From assembly GCA_030666865.1 (NCBI GenBank), contig DAOUWZ010000001.1, forward strand, positions 1 through 44,752: DNA of 44,752 nucleotides, given 5' to 3'. This document shows, piece after piece, positions 1-10,924 of the stretch. A program made the translations under genes and the position numbers. A model generated the notes under the pieces. It was not told the origin of the DNA, made no database searches, and worked only from the letters and a program-made list of their open reading frames with translations. This DNA comes from a bacterium (lineage in GTDB: Bacteria > Patescibacteriota > Patescibacteriia > S139-126). Each line of letters opens with the position of its first letter. Position 1 is the first letter of the stretch.

Positions 1-200
1 GCAGGAATGACAGTGTGGCAAATAGAAATTTATAAAGAATAAGGGAGTAGGATGTATTAATAACGATTAATTAACATTATTAAACTAACTGTGGTGTGAC
101 GGCTAATACCCCGTCAGCTTGCTGCGGGGATAATTTATTTTTTATTTTTTTATTTTATCATTAATTTTTTGGCAATTAATTTTTTATGACTATCGGGCTA

Positions 201-356
201 CTAAGAAACAGTAATAATAGGTTTTATTTCATCTTTAATATATTTATCTTTGAACACCTTGCCTCTATATTTTGGTGTCCATACAATGTGGTATTTACAA
301 TCATAAAAGCAATGTGATAACGTACGTATAGTACGTCTTTGTGTTTTTAATGACAT
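201..356 (-). pseudogene. Truncated IS200/IS605-family transposase TnpA (N-terminal fragment, about 51 aa)
   Basis: Translation MSLKTQRRTIRTLSHCFYDCKYHIVWTPKYRGKVFKDKYIKDEIKPIITVS* matches the TnpA Y1 N-terminus (YHIVWTPKYRGKVF) but stops well before the catalytic Tyr region; the ORF-track start at 440 is an over-extension into the element end. Confidence 0.8.
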
Positions 357-360
357 ACTA

Positions 361-399
361 AAAAACCACCTCCTTTCTAGACCAAAGTTGGTGGTTTTT
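361..399 (-). promoter_or_regulatory. Hairpin upstream of the TnpA start that buries its Shine-Dalgarno (IS200-type translational control)
   Basis: AAAAACCACC (361-370) pairs with GGTGGTTTTT (390-399); on the minus strand the arm contains AAAGGAGGTGG just before the ATG at 356. Confidence 0.55.
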
Positions 400-428
400 A
401 TATTACTAGCTTCGCTGTTAAACGTAGA

Positions 429-445
429 CCCCAGTTGCACTGGGG
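429..445. repeat. IS200/IS605-type subterminal hairpin CCCCAGT-TGC-ACTGGGG
   Basis: Perfect 7-bp stem with 3-nt loop, next to the transposase fragment. Confidence 0.55.
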
Positions 446-465
446 GTTTATAGATTAATAACTCG

Positions 466-599
466 CCCCCCTGATAAGGGGGGTTGGGGGGTTATTCATC
501 TTAATTAAACCCCCTTTCCTGCCTGCCGGTCATCGACTCCGAGATGAGCCTCGTGCTCAGACTCGAGGAGCAGACAGGAATTCCCCCTTATCAGGGGGA
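466..599. repeat. Nested palindromic repeat cluster
   Basis: CCCCCCTGATAAGGGGGG (466-483) and CCCCCTTATCAGGGGG (583-598) flank an interrupted CCTGCCTGCCGG...CAGACAGG element with further small palindromes inside. Confidence 0.7.
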
Positions 600-714
600 C
601 TAAAAAAATAAAAAATATATTTATTTAATAATTTGATATACTTTACCTAATATTAGTAAAAAACATCCCGCCTCTCACGAGAGGCAGGATTATATTATAT
701 ACTTCTCTGTTTAT

Positions 715-3700
715 TTAATCAATTACTTTTTGTGGTTCATCATAAAATCCAAATCCAGTACCAGCTGGAATCAGTCTGCCAATAATCACATTTTCTTTTA
801 ACCCTCTGAGATAATCTACTTGTCCGGAAACTGCGGCATTAATAAGCACTCTGGCAGTTTCTTGGAATGAAGCAGCTGATAACCAAGATTCAGTTGTTAA
901 AGATGCTTTGGTAATACCAAATAACATTCCTTCGCCGGTGGCCTCTTTTTTACCTTTGTTCAAATTATCATTGGCTTCATCAAACTTCCACATTTCTACT
1001 ATTTCACCAGGCATTAAATCTGTATCACCTGACTCTTTGACAAGTATTCTAGAAAACATATTTCTAATAATAATCTCTACGTGCTTATCATTTAAATTCT
1101 GTCCCTGAGAAGAATAAATATATTGGATTTCTTTCAAAATATATTGCTGAACAGCTTCTTTACCTTTTAATTTATATAATACTTGCAAATCAATAGAACC
1201 TTCAGTAAGCACAGCGCCAGGACTTATCAAATCATTTTCTTCAACTACTAAATTGTAAGTATTCGGAATAATCCACTCTTTCATTCCACCAATATCTCCA
1301 ACCAAAATTAATTCTTTATTGTTTAATTTTATTTGACCAGCATACTCGGCTTTAACCTTTGTATCGCTTGTAATAAATAAGGTATCACCAACTTCAACAT
1401 CCTGCTTATCCTTTACTCTTATTTTGCCATCTGGATATTCTTCAATTTTGTATGATGTAACCTGTGGTTCTTCAAACAAAACTTTTACTATTTTTTGTTT
1501 CTGCTGTCTCTCAATTTTCACTTTGCCTTTAACATCGCAAATAAAAGCCTTTTTCTTTGGATTTCTGGCTTCAAAAATTTCTTCAACACGAGGCAAGCCT
1601 TGTGTTACATCAGTTTCACCAGCTACACCGCCGGTATGAAAAGTTCTCATGGTCAATTGTGTGCCTGGCTCACCAATAGACTGAGCAGCCATAATACCAA
1701 CAGCGGCTCCAACTTTAACTGGTTTATTATATGCCAAATTATAGCCATAACAGCTAGCGCAAACTCCATGTTTTGATTTACAGCTATAAACAGATCTGAT
1801 CTTAACTTGATCTAAATCAAGTTTATCGATTATAGCTACTGTTTTCTTGTCAACAATACTATTTTTCTTAGCTATTACTTTACCCTTCTTATCTTTAATA
1901 TCTTGTAATATTGTTCGACCAAATAAACGAGGAGCTAAGCTTGCCCCAATATTTTCTGAGCCTTGTTTGGTTAACATAGTTCCGTCTTTATCACCACAAT
2001 TCTCTTGATTTACAACCATGTCTTGAGCTACATCAATTAGACGACGTGTTAAATAACCAGCATTAGCTGTTCTAAGAGCAGTATCTGACAAACCTTTTCT
2101 TGCTCCATGAGTAGAAATAAAATATTCCAAAACATTAAAACCTTCCTTAAAATTTGACTTAATAGGCAATTCAATAATATCACCACTAGGATTAATCACT
2201 AAACCTTTCATACCAATAATTTGAGTAAGTTGACCCCATGAACCACGAGCGCCTGATTCAATCATAGAACTTACCGGTCCATCCTCATCAATCGTATTTT
2301 TGGACTTTTCAGTAATTTTATTCTTAGCATTTGTCCAAATATCAATTATTTTAACTTTGCGCTCATCTTCTGTCAGTAAACCATTTTCATATTGTGAATA
2401 TGTTTCTTTGACAAGCTTATCAGCTTTATCTATCAATCCTGATTTATGTTTTGAAACCTGCAAATCATCCATTCCCCATGACCAACCTGACTGAGTAATG
2501 TATTCAAAAGCCATGTCTTTAATTTTATCAAAAGTAGCTGCCGCAACCTCATTGTCATATTCCAATATTACATCACTTACAATCTGACGAATTTTTTTAC
2601 GTTCTACCAATTCATTAATAAAATCAAAATCTTCAGGAAATACTTCGTTGAATAAAATTCTTCCCACTGTGCTAATACATTGCTTGCCTTTGATATCTAT
2701 TTTGATAGCATCACGCAAATCTATATAATCTAATTCATAAGCTAATTTTACCTCATCAAAAGATGAATAATATTTAAGTTTCTTGGCATCTTCATATACA
2801 TTAATATATGTCATATAATAAGCTCCCCAAACTATATCCTGCTGAGGTGTTACCACTGGGTCTCCGGTAGCAGGTTTTAATAAATTATGAACTGACAGCA
2901 TTATCTCAACTGCTTCTTTTTTTGATTCTTCAGTCAAAGGAACATGAACAGCCATCTGATCACCATCAAAATCAGCATTAAAAGCACTACAAACCAATGG
3001 ATGTAATTGAATTGCTTTACCCTCTATCAAAACTGGTTGAAATGCCTGAATACCCAAACGATGCAAAGTTGGAGCTCTATTCAAAAGTACATTCGCTTTG
3101 TTGGTTATTTCTTCAAGAATATCCCAAACTTCTGAATGCCCAGCTTCAATATATCTATTGGCGCTTCTAACATTATGAACATATTCTTCTTTTATCAGTC
3201 TGGAAATAACAAATGGTTTAAAAAGCTCTAAAGCCATCATTTTTGGCAAACCACATTGATTCATTCTTAGATGTGAACCAGCTACAATTACACTACGACC
3301 TGAATAATCAACCCTTTTGCCAAGCAAATTTTGTCTAAATCTTCCCTGCTTGCCCTTTAACATATCGGCAATAGACTTTAATTGCCGTTTTTGACCAGTA
3401 GATGCTGTTACTGTCTTGCCATGACGAGCTGAATTATCAATTAAAGCATCAACTGCCTCTTGAAGCATACGTTTTTCATTTCTTTGAATTACTTCTGGAG
3501 CGTTAAGATTGATCAATCTTTTAAGCCTATTATTTCGATTGATTACTCTACGATATAAATCGTTCAAATCAGAAGTAGCAAACCTTCCGCCATCAAGTGG
3601 TACCATTGGTCTGAGATCAGGTGGAATAACAGGAATAGCAGTTAAAACCATATCTTGGGAATTGATTTTATTACGAATAAAATTATTGACTAATTGCAAT

Positions 3701-4632
3701 CTTCTATATATTTTTTTACGTTTTGATCCTTGTGTTTCAGCGGCGCTTTTCACCAAAATTTCTGATAACCCTTTAAGATTAACTTCCGACAATAATTCGT
3801 GTATTGCTTCAGCTCCAATGTGGGCTTCAAAAATGTGACCATACTTCAATGATAAATCCTGATAAGTATGTTCTGAAATAACTGTAAGCACTTGTAAATC
3901 CTCCAATTCACGACGAGCTATTTTCACCGCTTTTTCCAATTCTTTCAATTTCTTATTTTTATTTTCTTCAAGCAATTCCACTTTACCTGAAAATTCTTTT
4001 TCTAACTTATTTTTACCAATTTCGGTCATCTTTTCTTGATCAAAAGCCTGAGCCTTTTCTTTTTGCAAATTTTCTAAAGCTCTTTTCGATTCTGATCCGA
4101 TAAATTTAATTTTTGATTTATATTCAGAGTCAACTTGTTTCAATAATTCTTGTTTTTGCTCTTCATTAACATGAGTAATAACAAAATTGGCGAAGTACAC
4201 GACTTTTTCGAGTTCCTGAGTTGACATATTTAACATCAAACCAATACGCGAAGGTATTCCTCTCAAAAACCAAATATGAGTAACTGGTGAAGCCAAATCT
4301 ATATGACCCATTCTCTCTCTCCTTACAGACGATCTAGTCACTTCAACTCCGCATTTATCACAAATAATACCTTTATAACGAATTTTCTTATATTTACCGC
4401 AATAACATTCCCAATCTTTAGTAGGCCCAAAAATCTTTTCACAAAATAATCCATCTTTCTCTGGTTTTTGAGTTCGATAATTGATAGTTTCGGGCTTGGT
4501 TACCTCTCCTTTTGACCATCTATGAATATCATTTGGTGAAGCCAAGCGCAACCTAATAGCGTCAAACTCCAATTGGTCATTTGATTCTCCAAATATTGTT
4601 GATATTGTTTTAGTTGATGAAGGGTGTGACAT
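715..4632 (-). CDS. rpoC: DNA-directed RNA polymerase subunit beta'
   Basis: 1305 aa; NADFDGDQMAVHVPL catalytic motif, Cys clusters CYCGKYKKIRYKGIICDKCGVEV, C-terminal VRAIL-type region. Confidence 0.98.
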   Translation of the reverse strand: MSHPSSTKTISTIFGESNDQLEFDAIRLRLASPNDIHRWSKGEVTKPETINYRTQKPEKDGLFCEKIFGPTKDWECYCGKYKKIRYKGIICDKCGVEVTRSSVRRERMGHIDLASPVTHIWFLRGIPSRIGLMLNMSTQELEKVVYFANFVITHVNEEQKQELLKQVDSEYKSKIKFIGSESKRALENLQKEKAQAFDQEKMTEIGKNKLEKEFSGKVELLEENKNKKLKELEKAVKIARRELEDLQVLTVISEHTYQDLSLKYGHIFEAHIGAEAIHELLSEVNLKGLSEILVKSAAETQGSKRKKIYRRLQLVNNFIRNKINSQDMVLTAIPVIPPDLRPMVPLDGGRFATSDLNDLYRRVINRNNRLKRLINLNAPEVIQRNEKRMLQEAVDALIDNSARHGKTVTASTGQKRQLKSIADMLKGKQGRFRQNLLGKRVDYSGRSVIVAGSHLRMNQCGLPKMMALELFKPFVISRLIKEEYVHNVRSANRYIEAGHSEVWDILEEITNKANVLLNRAPTLHRLGIQAFQPVLIEGKAIQLHPLVCSAFNADFDGDQMAVHVPLTEESKKEAVEIMLSVHNLLKPATGDPVVTPQQDIVWGAYYMTYINVYEDAKKLKYYSSFDEVKLAYELDYIDLRDAIKIDIKGKQCISTVGRILFNEVFPEDFDFINELVERKKIRQIVSDVILEYDNEVAAATFDKIKDMAFEYITQSGWSWGMDDLQVSKHKSGLIDKADKLVKETYSQYENGLLTEDERKVKIIDIWTNAKNKITEKSKNTIDEDGPVSSMIESGARGSWGQLTQIIGMKGLVINPSGDIIELPIKSNFKEGFNVLEYFISTHGARKGLSDTALRTANAGYLTRRLIDVAQDMVVNQENCGDKDGTMLTKQGSENIGASLAPRLFGRTILQDIKDKKGKVIAKKNSIVDKKTVAIIDKLDLDQVKIRSVYSCKSKHGVCASCYGYNLAYNKPVKVGAAVGIMAAQSIGEPGTQLTMRTFHTGGVAGETDVTQGLPRVEEIFEARNPKKKAFICDVKGKVKIERQQKQKIVKVLFEEPQVTSYKIEEYPDGKIRVKDKQDVEVGDTLFITSDTKVKAEYAGQIKLNNKELILVGDIGGMKEWIIPNTYNLVVEENDLISPGAVLTEGSIDLQVLYKLKGKEAVQQYILKEIQYIYSSQGQNLNDKHVEIIIRNMFSRILVKESGDTDLMPGEIVEMWKFDEANDNLNKGKKEATGEGMLFGITKASLTTESWLSAASFQETARVLINAAVSGQVDYLRGLKENVIIGRLIPAGTGFGFYDEPQKVID

Positions 4633-4760
4633 ATATAATCTAATTTATTAAAATAAAATATTATTTATCAGGCTTTTTTCGTAATTAGTTTTGTAGTAAT
4701 CCCGCAACTGGTGAACACCGCCTAGACAGAACTGGCAGTAGGAACTAATTATACAATAAA

Positions 4761-7700
4761 CTACTTATCCTTATCTTTATTCTTTTCATTATCAATATCT
4801 ACTACTTTTCCTTTTTTAATCAATTCAACATCCAAAACTAATCCTTTCAATTCTCGCATCAAAACATTGAACGATTCTGGAATATTTAATTTCTGAATTC
4901 TTTCACCTTTAATAATTGATTCGTAAGCTTTACTTCTACCTGGAACATCGTCAGATTTAATAGTCAATATTTCTTGCAATGAATAAGATGCTCCATAGGC
5001 TTCCAAAGCCCATACTTCCATTTCTCCAAAGCGCTGACCACCAAACTGCGCCTTACCACCCAATGGCTGTTGGGTAACCAATGAGTAAGGACCAATAGAC
5101 CGTTGATGAATTTTATCCTCAACTAAATGATTCAACTTCAACATATACATAACACCGACTGTAGTTTTATTCTGAAAAGACTTGCCAGTTCGTCCGTCAT
5201 ATAATTGAACTTTACCATCCTCTGAAATTCCAGCTTTCTTTAATTCTTTTTTTATTTCATCAACAGTAACACCATCAAGCGCTGGGCTGGCAATTTTATA
5301 ACCCAGTTTACTAGCTGCATAGCCTAAATGAACTTCCAATAATTGTCCTAGATTCATACGAGACACAATACCAAGTGGGTTTAACATAATATCAATAGGA
5401 GTTCCATCAGGTAAAAATGGCATATCTTGCTCAGGTATAATTCTGGAAATTACACCTTTATTTCCATGTCTACCAGCCATCTTATCACCAACCTGTATCT
5501 TACGCAGACTAGCAACTGACACTTGAATTGTTTTCAACACGCCAGCTGAAAGCTTATCACCGTTTTCCCTAGAAAATATTTTTACATCAACAACCTTGCC
5601 ATGCTCACCGTGTTCCAAATACATTGATGAATCACGAACATCTTTGGCTTTTTCGCCAAAAATAGCTCTCAATAATTTTTCTTCAGCTGATAATTCTGTT
5701 TCACCTTTTGGAGTAATCTTACCAACTAAAATATCACCTGAAGACACTTCTGCTCCAACTCTGACTACGCCTTCTTCATCCAAATCTTTGAGTTTTTCTT
5801 CGCCAACATTTGGAATATCACGAGTTATCACTTCTTCACCCAATTTTGTATCTCTAATATCAATTGAATAATCAGTTATATGAATGGAAGAATATCTATC
5901 TTCTCGAACTACTTTTTCAGAAATCATTATCGCATCTTCATAGTTACCACCTTCCCAAGTCATAAAGGCAATTAGCATGTTTTGTCCCAAAGCCAGTTCA
6001 CCGCCTTGAGTTGCTGGTCCATCTGCTAAAACATCGCCTTTAGATACTTTAACTTTATTATCTACGGCAATAATTTGATTCATACAGGTGGAAGCATTTG
6101 ATCTCAAAAATTTACTCAATATATATTCATTATTTCCCCCATTCTTATCTTTAACCACGATACGACCAGCATCAATTTCTACAACCTCTCCATCCTGTTT
6201 AACAACCATGGTATGACCTGAATCGTAAGCTGCTCTTCTTTCAACGCCAGTACCAACTATAGGGGATTCAGGCTTAACAACAGACACGGCCTGACGCTGC
6301 ATGTTTGTCCCCATTAAAGCACGGACTGCATCATCATGTTCAACAAAAGGAATCAGAGATGTTGAAACTGATAAAATTTGCTTTGGCGAAACATCAACAT
6401 AATCAACATTTTCGACATGAATAATTGTGGCTTTCTGACCAACACGCGCTTCTACCCACTTTTTAACAAAATAACCATCATCATCAACTTTAGTAGTCGC
6501 TGGAGTAGTTGAATATCCATCTTCAGTAAAAGCATCTAAATAATCAACTTGATCGGATACTCGCGGCTTAATCAGAATTTTTTTAATATCAGTTTTTGCC
6601 AAAACTTTTGCTAATTCTTTAGTAATATTTTGATCTTTGGAAATAATTATATTTCCTGATTTAGGGTCAGTAATATTTTCTCTGGCTATTTCACCCTCTG
6701 TTAATTCCGAACTATTATTTACTTCTTTTATTACTTTTCTAAAAGGAGTCTCAATAAAACCAAAATCATTTACTCTGGCAAAACTGGCCAAATGACCAAC
6801 TAAACCAATATTCGGACCTTCTGGTGTAGCAATTGGACAAATTCTTCCATAATGGGTTGTGTGTACATCACGAACTTCAAACCCTGCCCGCTCTCTTGAT
6901 AAACCACCTGGACCCATAGCAGATAAACGTCTCTTATGTTCCAATTCAGCCAAAGGATTAGTTTGATCCATAAACTGAGATAGCTGTGATGACATAAAAA
7001 ACTCTTTTATTGATCCAATTAATGGTCTGGCATTAATCAATTGATTTGGGGTAAGAGTATTAATATCAAGAGTAGACATCCTGTCTCTAACTATCCTTTC
7101 CATTCTAGCGAGCCCGACTCTAAATTTATTTTGGATCAATTCACCAACCGCCCTGACTCTTCTATTGCCCAAATGATCAATATCATCAGATTTATCTTGA
7201 GTGATATTTAAACGAATAACTTCCTTAATAATCATTATTAAATCTTCTCTTCGCAACACTCTATTTTCTGGATTGTTCTCAACATCAACACCAAAACGTT
7301 GGTTCAATTTGTATCTACCTACTCTACCAAAATCATATCTATCAAAACGGAAAAACATAGCATATATTAAACTTTTAGCATTTTCAGCGGTTGCCAAATC
7401 TCCAGGTCTGATTCTCTTATATACTTCAATTAAACCTTCATCTTTGTTGTTGGCAATATCTTTATCTAAAGTTGCTTTGATGTAATCCATATTTGGATCA
7501 TTATTTACATCTTTGAATAAATTGATTATTTCTTCTTCTGTTTCATAACCAAAAGCCCGCAATAATGAAGTTACTGCGACTTTTCTTTTTCTATCAATTT
7601 TTACATACAAAACACTATTTACATCAGTTTCAATTTCAAGCCAAGCTCCTCGGTTTGGAATAATTTTAGCGCCATAATATTTTCGTCCGCGAATTAAAGT

Positions 7701-8135
7701 AGTTGTAAAAAATACACCAGCACTTCTTATTAATTGTGACACTACTACTCTTTCAATACCATTAACTATAAAAGTTCCTCTATCAGTCATCAAAGGAAAA
7801 TCACCTAAATATATTTCTTGTTCTTTTGTTTCTCCGGTTCTTTTATTCATCAGCCGGATAAGAGTTCGAAGCGGCGCTTCGTATGTTACATTTTTTTCTT
7901 TGGCAACTTGTTCATTAAACTTTGGCTCATCTAAATAATAATCTAATAAATAAAGTTCCAAATCTCTGCCAATAAAATCTTTTATTGGATTTATCTCTGC
8001 GAATAATTCTTTCAACCCTTCTTGGAAAAACCATTCATAAGAATCTTTTTGTACCTCTATCAAATCAGGCAGTTTAAGTATTTGCTTAAACTTTGAAAAA
8101 TAAACACGTTCTTTTGACAAGTTTCTCGCAGACAT
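4761..8135 (-). CDS. rpoB: DNA-directed RNA polymerase subunit beta
   Basis: 1124 aa; [56 protein letters not shown] motifs. Confidence 0.98.
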   Translation of the reverse strand: MSARNLSKERVYFSKFKQILKLPDLIEVQKDSYEWFFQEGLKELFAEINPIKDFIGRDLELYLLDYYLDEPKFNEQVAKEKNVTYEAPLRTLIRLMNKRTGETKEQEIYLGDFPLMTDRGTFIVNGIERVVVSQLIRSAGVFFTTTLIRGRKYYGAKIIPNRGAWLEIETDVNSVLYVKIDRKRKVAVTSLLRAFGYETEEEIINLFKDVNNDPNMDYIKATLDKDIANNKDEGLIEVYKRIRPGDLATAENAKSLIYAMFFRFDRYDFGRVGRYKLNQRFGVDVENNPENRVLRREDLIMIIKEVIRLNITQDKSDDIDHLGNRRVRAVGELIQNKFRVGLARMERIVRDRMSTLDINTLTPNQLINARPLIGSIKEFFMSSQLSQFMDQTNPLAELEHKRRLSAMGPGGLSRERAGFEVRDVHTTHYGRICPIATPEGPNIGLVGHLASFARVNDFGFIETPFRKVIKEVNNSSELTEGEIARENITDPKSGNIIISKDQNITKELAKVLAKTDIKKILIKPRVSDQVDYLDAFTEDGYSTTPATTKVDDDGYFVKKWVEARVGQKATIIHVENVDYVDVSPKQILSVSTSLIPFVEHDDAVRALMGTNMQRQAVSVVKPESPIVGTGVERRAAYDSGHTMVVKQDGEVVEIDAGRIVVKDKNGGNNEYILSKFLRSNASTCMNQIIAVDNKVKVSKGDVLADGPATQGGELALGQNMLIAFMTWEGGNYEDAIMISEKVVREDRYSSIHITDYSIDIRDTKLGEEVITRDIPNVGEEKLKDLDEEGVVRVGAEVSSGDILVGKITPKGETELSAEEKLLRAIFGEKAKDVRDSSMYLEHGEHGKVVDVKIFSRENGDKLSAGVLKTIQVSVASLRKIQVGDKMAGRHGNKGVISRIIPEQDMPFLPDGTPIDIMLNPLGIVSRMNLGQLLEVHLGYAASKLGYKIASPALDGVTVDEIKKELKKAGISEDGKVQLYDGRTGKSFQNKTTVGVMYMLKLNHLVEDKIHQRSIGPYSLVTQQPLGGKAQFGGQRFGEMEVWALEAYGASYSLQEILTIKSDDVPGRSKAYESIIKGERIQKLNIPESFNVLMRELKGLVLDVELIKKGKVVDIDNEKNKDKDK

Positions 8136-8267
8136 AAAAATTACTCCTTTCTTATTTATTTAGAAACGAGTTGTTTAATATTTAACCTAATATTAAGTAA
8201 AAAACTTTCACAAAAATTGGCTGATGCTTAAAAAATGCTGGATTAATTAGCTTTACACGATAAAATT

Positions 8268-8296
8268 AGAATAACAGAAATAAATAGGCATGTCAA
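8268..8296 (-). promoter_or_regulatory. Sigma70-like promoter for rpoBC
   Basis: Minus strand TTGACA (8296-8291), 17-nt spacer, TATTCT (8273-8268), about 130 nt upstream of the rpoB start. Confidence 0.5.
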
Positions 8297-8430
8297 TAAA
8301 ATAACTATTTGTTATAAATTGTCAATTCTGCGACCGCAACATTAAAAAATAGCTAATATTAGCCAAATAATTACATTTAAACGATTCTACCTAAATATAA
8401 TATTAACACAATTTTTCCACAATTATTCAA

Positions 8431-9678
8431 TTATTTTAAATATTTTTGAACAACAATCCTATCATCCCATGCAATTTTGCCTTTTTTTGTAACAATACAT
8501 TGCTCGCTTCCTTTACCTGTTATTATTATCACATCACCTGTTTTTGCCAATTTTATTGCCTTTTTAATGGCTTTAGCTCTATCTAACTCTTTATACTTCT
8601 CTATCTGACAATCAACTATACCTTCCCAAACATCATTGATAATTTTTTCTGGATCTTCATCATATGGATCTTCATTGGTGATTATGGCAATATCTGCATA
8701 TTTACCTGCAATAAATCCTAATTTAGGTCTCTTTCCCTTGTCCCTGCCACCGCCGCAGGATCCTAAAACAGTAATTAATCTATTATATTTTGGTTTTAAG
8801 GTCTGATAAACAGCTTCCAAACTTTCTGGAGTATGCGCATAATCAACAATTACAGAAAAATCCCGCCCAGATTCAATTTTTTCCATGCGACCAGGCACAC
8901 ACTTGAAAGAGGCTAAACCTTTTATTATATCTATCCACTGAATATTTTGTGATTTTGCTACTGAAATAGCAGCCAAAGAATTATATATATTAAATTCTCC
9001 TGGTAATAACACGTTCATACGATGGCCCTTCACTTCAAAGGTATGACCTTCCTTAGTTTTGTTAACATTAATTGCCTGTAAATCTGATCGGTTCTTTATT
9101 GAATAATAAATATATTGCTTAGCTGAAAATAATTTATAATATTCTGCATACTCATCATCAACATTTAAAATACTAATTTGTTGTCCGGTTAATTTTTTAA
9201 ATAATTCTGCTTTAGCTTTTTTATAATTTTCAAAACTACCATGTGATTCAATGTGTTCAGGTGAAAGATTTGTAAAAACACCTACTTGATATTTTATTCC
9301 AATATGACGATGCTGTTTAATCCCTTCAGATGAAGTTTCAACCACCGCATATTCGCAACCTTGATTTACCATTTTTCTCAAAATTTTTTGCAAAGCAAAT
9401 CTACCTTGCATAGTCATTTTGGTATTATTGATCCATTCTTTATTAATAATTTTAATATTAGCAGTTGTAGTCATGCCTACCTTAAACCCGGCTTGTGTTA
9501 AAATTTGCCAAATCATATTACAAGTAGTGGTCTTACCTTTGGTGCCAGTTACTCCAATCACAATTAATTTCCTTGAAGGAAATAAAAAAATAATATTAGC
9601 CAAATAAGCCAATATTAAATGATATTTATCAAGTAAATAAACTGGTAGAATTCTTTTAATCATTTTCTTCCAATTCAT
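8431..9678 (-). CDS. murE: Mur ligase family protein, MurE-like (UDP-N-acetylmuramyl-tripeptide synthetase)
   Basis: GVTGTKGKTTTCNMI P-loop, ETSSEGIKQHR, TNLSPEHIESHGSFENYKKAKAELF, VDYAHTPESLEAV, NEDPYDEDPEKI. Confidence 0.85.
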   Translation of the reverse strand: MNWKKMIKRILPVYLLDKYHLILAYLANIIFLFPSRKLIVIGVTGTKGKTTTCNMIWQILTQAGFKVGMTTTANIKIINKEWINNTKMTMQGRFALQKILRKMVNQGCEYAVVETSSEGIKQHRHIGIKYQVGVFTNLSPEHIESHGSFENYKKAKAELFKKLTGQQISILNVDDEYAEYYKLFSAKQYIYYSIKNRSDLQAINVNKTKEGHTFEVKGHRMNVLLPGEFNIYNSLAAISVAKSQNIQWIDIIKGLASFKCVPGRMEKIESGRDFSVIVDYAHTPESLEAVYQTLKPKYNRLITVLGSCGGGRDKGKRPKLGFIAGKYADIAIITNEDPYDEDPEKIINDVWEGIVDCQIEKYKELDRAKAIKKAIKLAKTGDVIIITGKGSEQCIVTKKGKIAWDDRIVVQKYLK

Positions 9679-10049
9679 TCTTTGTTCTTTAATTCTTCTA
9701 CATCACTTTTAATACTTACAATGATGTCCTTTATTTCATTTATCATTTGTTCGGAATGAATATCAGCCTGATAATCAGCCTCGTCTCTTAAATCATCTCT
9801 TCCAGCTGCCCGATTTTGAGTCATCAAAAGAATTGCCATCAAAATAATTGCTTCCAATGACACGACCATGGTTAAAGTATTTATTTCATACTTAGCAATA
9901 AACCACCAAACAAACCAAATAACATGAATAAGCAAAAAACTCCACGAACCGCACCATTCGGAAATTTTATCAGCTAATATTTCAAACCAAGTGCGCGTTT
10001 TATCAAGTCGTTCACTAACATTGAAAGGTTTGTTAATTGTTGTTTTCAT
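9675..10049 (-). CDS. DUF1003 family membrane protein
   Basis: GSWSFLLIHVIWFVWW...LLMTQNRAAGRDDLRDEADYQADIHSE matches the DUF1003 pattern (two TM helices then MSQNRQ...LRAxxDY). Confidence 0.75.
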   Translation of the reverse strand: MKTTINKPFNVSERLDKTRTWFEILADKISEWCGSWSFLLIHVIWFVWWFIAKYEINTLTMVVSLEAIILMAILLMTQNRAAGRDDLRDEADYQADIHSEQMINEIKDIIVSIKSDVEELKNKE

Positions 10050-10057
10050 ATTATTTA

Positions 10058-10825
10058 TTATTCACCCATTCGCCTGCCCGCCGAATTGGAGGAATTAGAG
10101 ATAAGTTTATTTAAAAAATTTTCTAATTCAGAAATATCTTCGGGTTTGCCAAAATCAATCCAATAATCTTGTAAGATTAAAACTTTTACTTTTTTTTGTC
10201 CAGCCAATTTAGTTACGGCGTCAGTAATTTCATATTCTCCTCGCGGGGATAATTCAACCCTGTCAGCGATATCATATACCTCTGGATTAAATTTATATAA
10301 TCCGGCATTTATAATATTTGACTCTGGTTTAGGATTCTTCTCATCTATTCGTATTAAAAAATCATTCTTATCTTGCACTAAAGTCCCATAAAGTGTTGGA
10401 TCTAGAGATAATAAACCGCCAATATAATTATACTCGTCATCCAAATCTCTAAAACTAGCCAAATCTTTCACTGAAAATAAATTATCACCATTTAGCGCTA
10501 CAAATTGATCATCAATAACTTTATCTTTAGCAGCTAGTAAAGGCATTAATGATCCATATTTTTCCTTGCCTAAAATTTTAAATTGATCAATAAAATCTAA
10601 ATCTGGAAATTCATGAACATATTCCTTTTTAAAATCCTTAAATTTTTCTGACAAATGGCCAGTAATTACAATAATCTCTTCATATCCAGCTTGCTTGATA
10701 TTTTGCAAAAGATAATAAAGAAACGGCTTGCCATTTACCAAAATCAAATGTTTTGGCTTGTCACTAGCTAAATTTCTCATTCTAGTTCCACGACCTGCGG
10801 CAAATACAACTATTTTATTTATCAT
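10058..10825 (-). CDS. Sugar-phosphate nucleotidyltransferase (RmlA/GlmU-N-like)
   Basis: N-terminal VFAAGRGTRMRNLASDKPKHLILVNGKPFLYYLL motif; NGDNL motif. Confidence 0.85.
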   Translation of the reverse strand: MINKIVVFAAGRGTRMRNLASDKPKHLILVNGKPFLYYLLQNIKQAGYEEIIVITGHLSEKFKDFKKEYVHEFPDLDFIDQFKILGKEKYGSLMPLLAAKDKVIDDQFVALNGDNLFSVKDLASFRDLDDEYNYIGGLLSLDPTLYGTLVQDKNDFLIRIDEKNPKPESNIINAGLYKFNPEVYDIADRVELSPRGEYEITDAVTKLAGQKKVKVLILQDYWIDFGKPEDISELENFLNKLISNSSNSAGRRMGE

Positions 10826-10924
10826 AATCCGATGCTAATTTACTAATTAATACTAATAATACTAATAGCCAAAATAAATTATTTATTAGTATAACTCGTA
10901 TGCATTCGTATATTGGTATCGCGA

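Noticed and set aside
908-7485. Plus-strand ORFs opposite rpoC and rpoB (for example 1424-1639, 3509-3838, 5596-5871, 7201-7485)
   Set aside because: Antisense to highly conserved coding genes, no SD, no family resemblance; by-products of codon usage.
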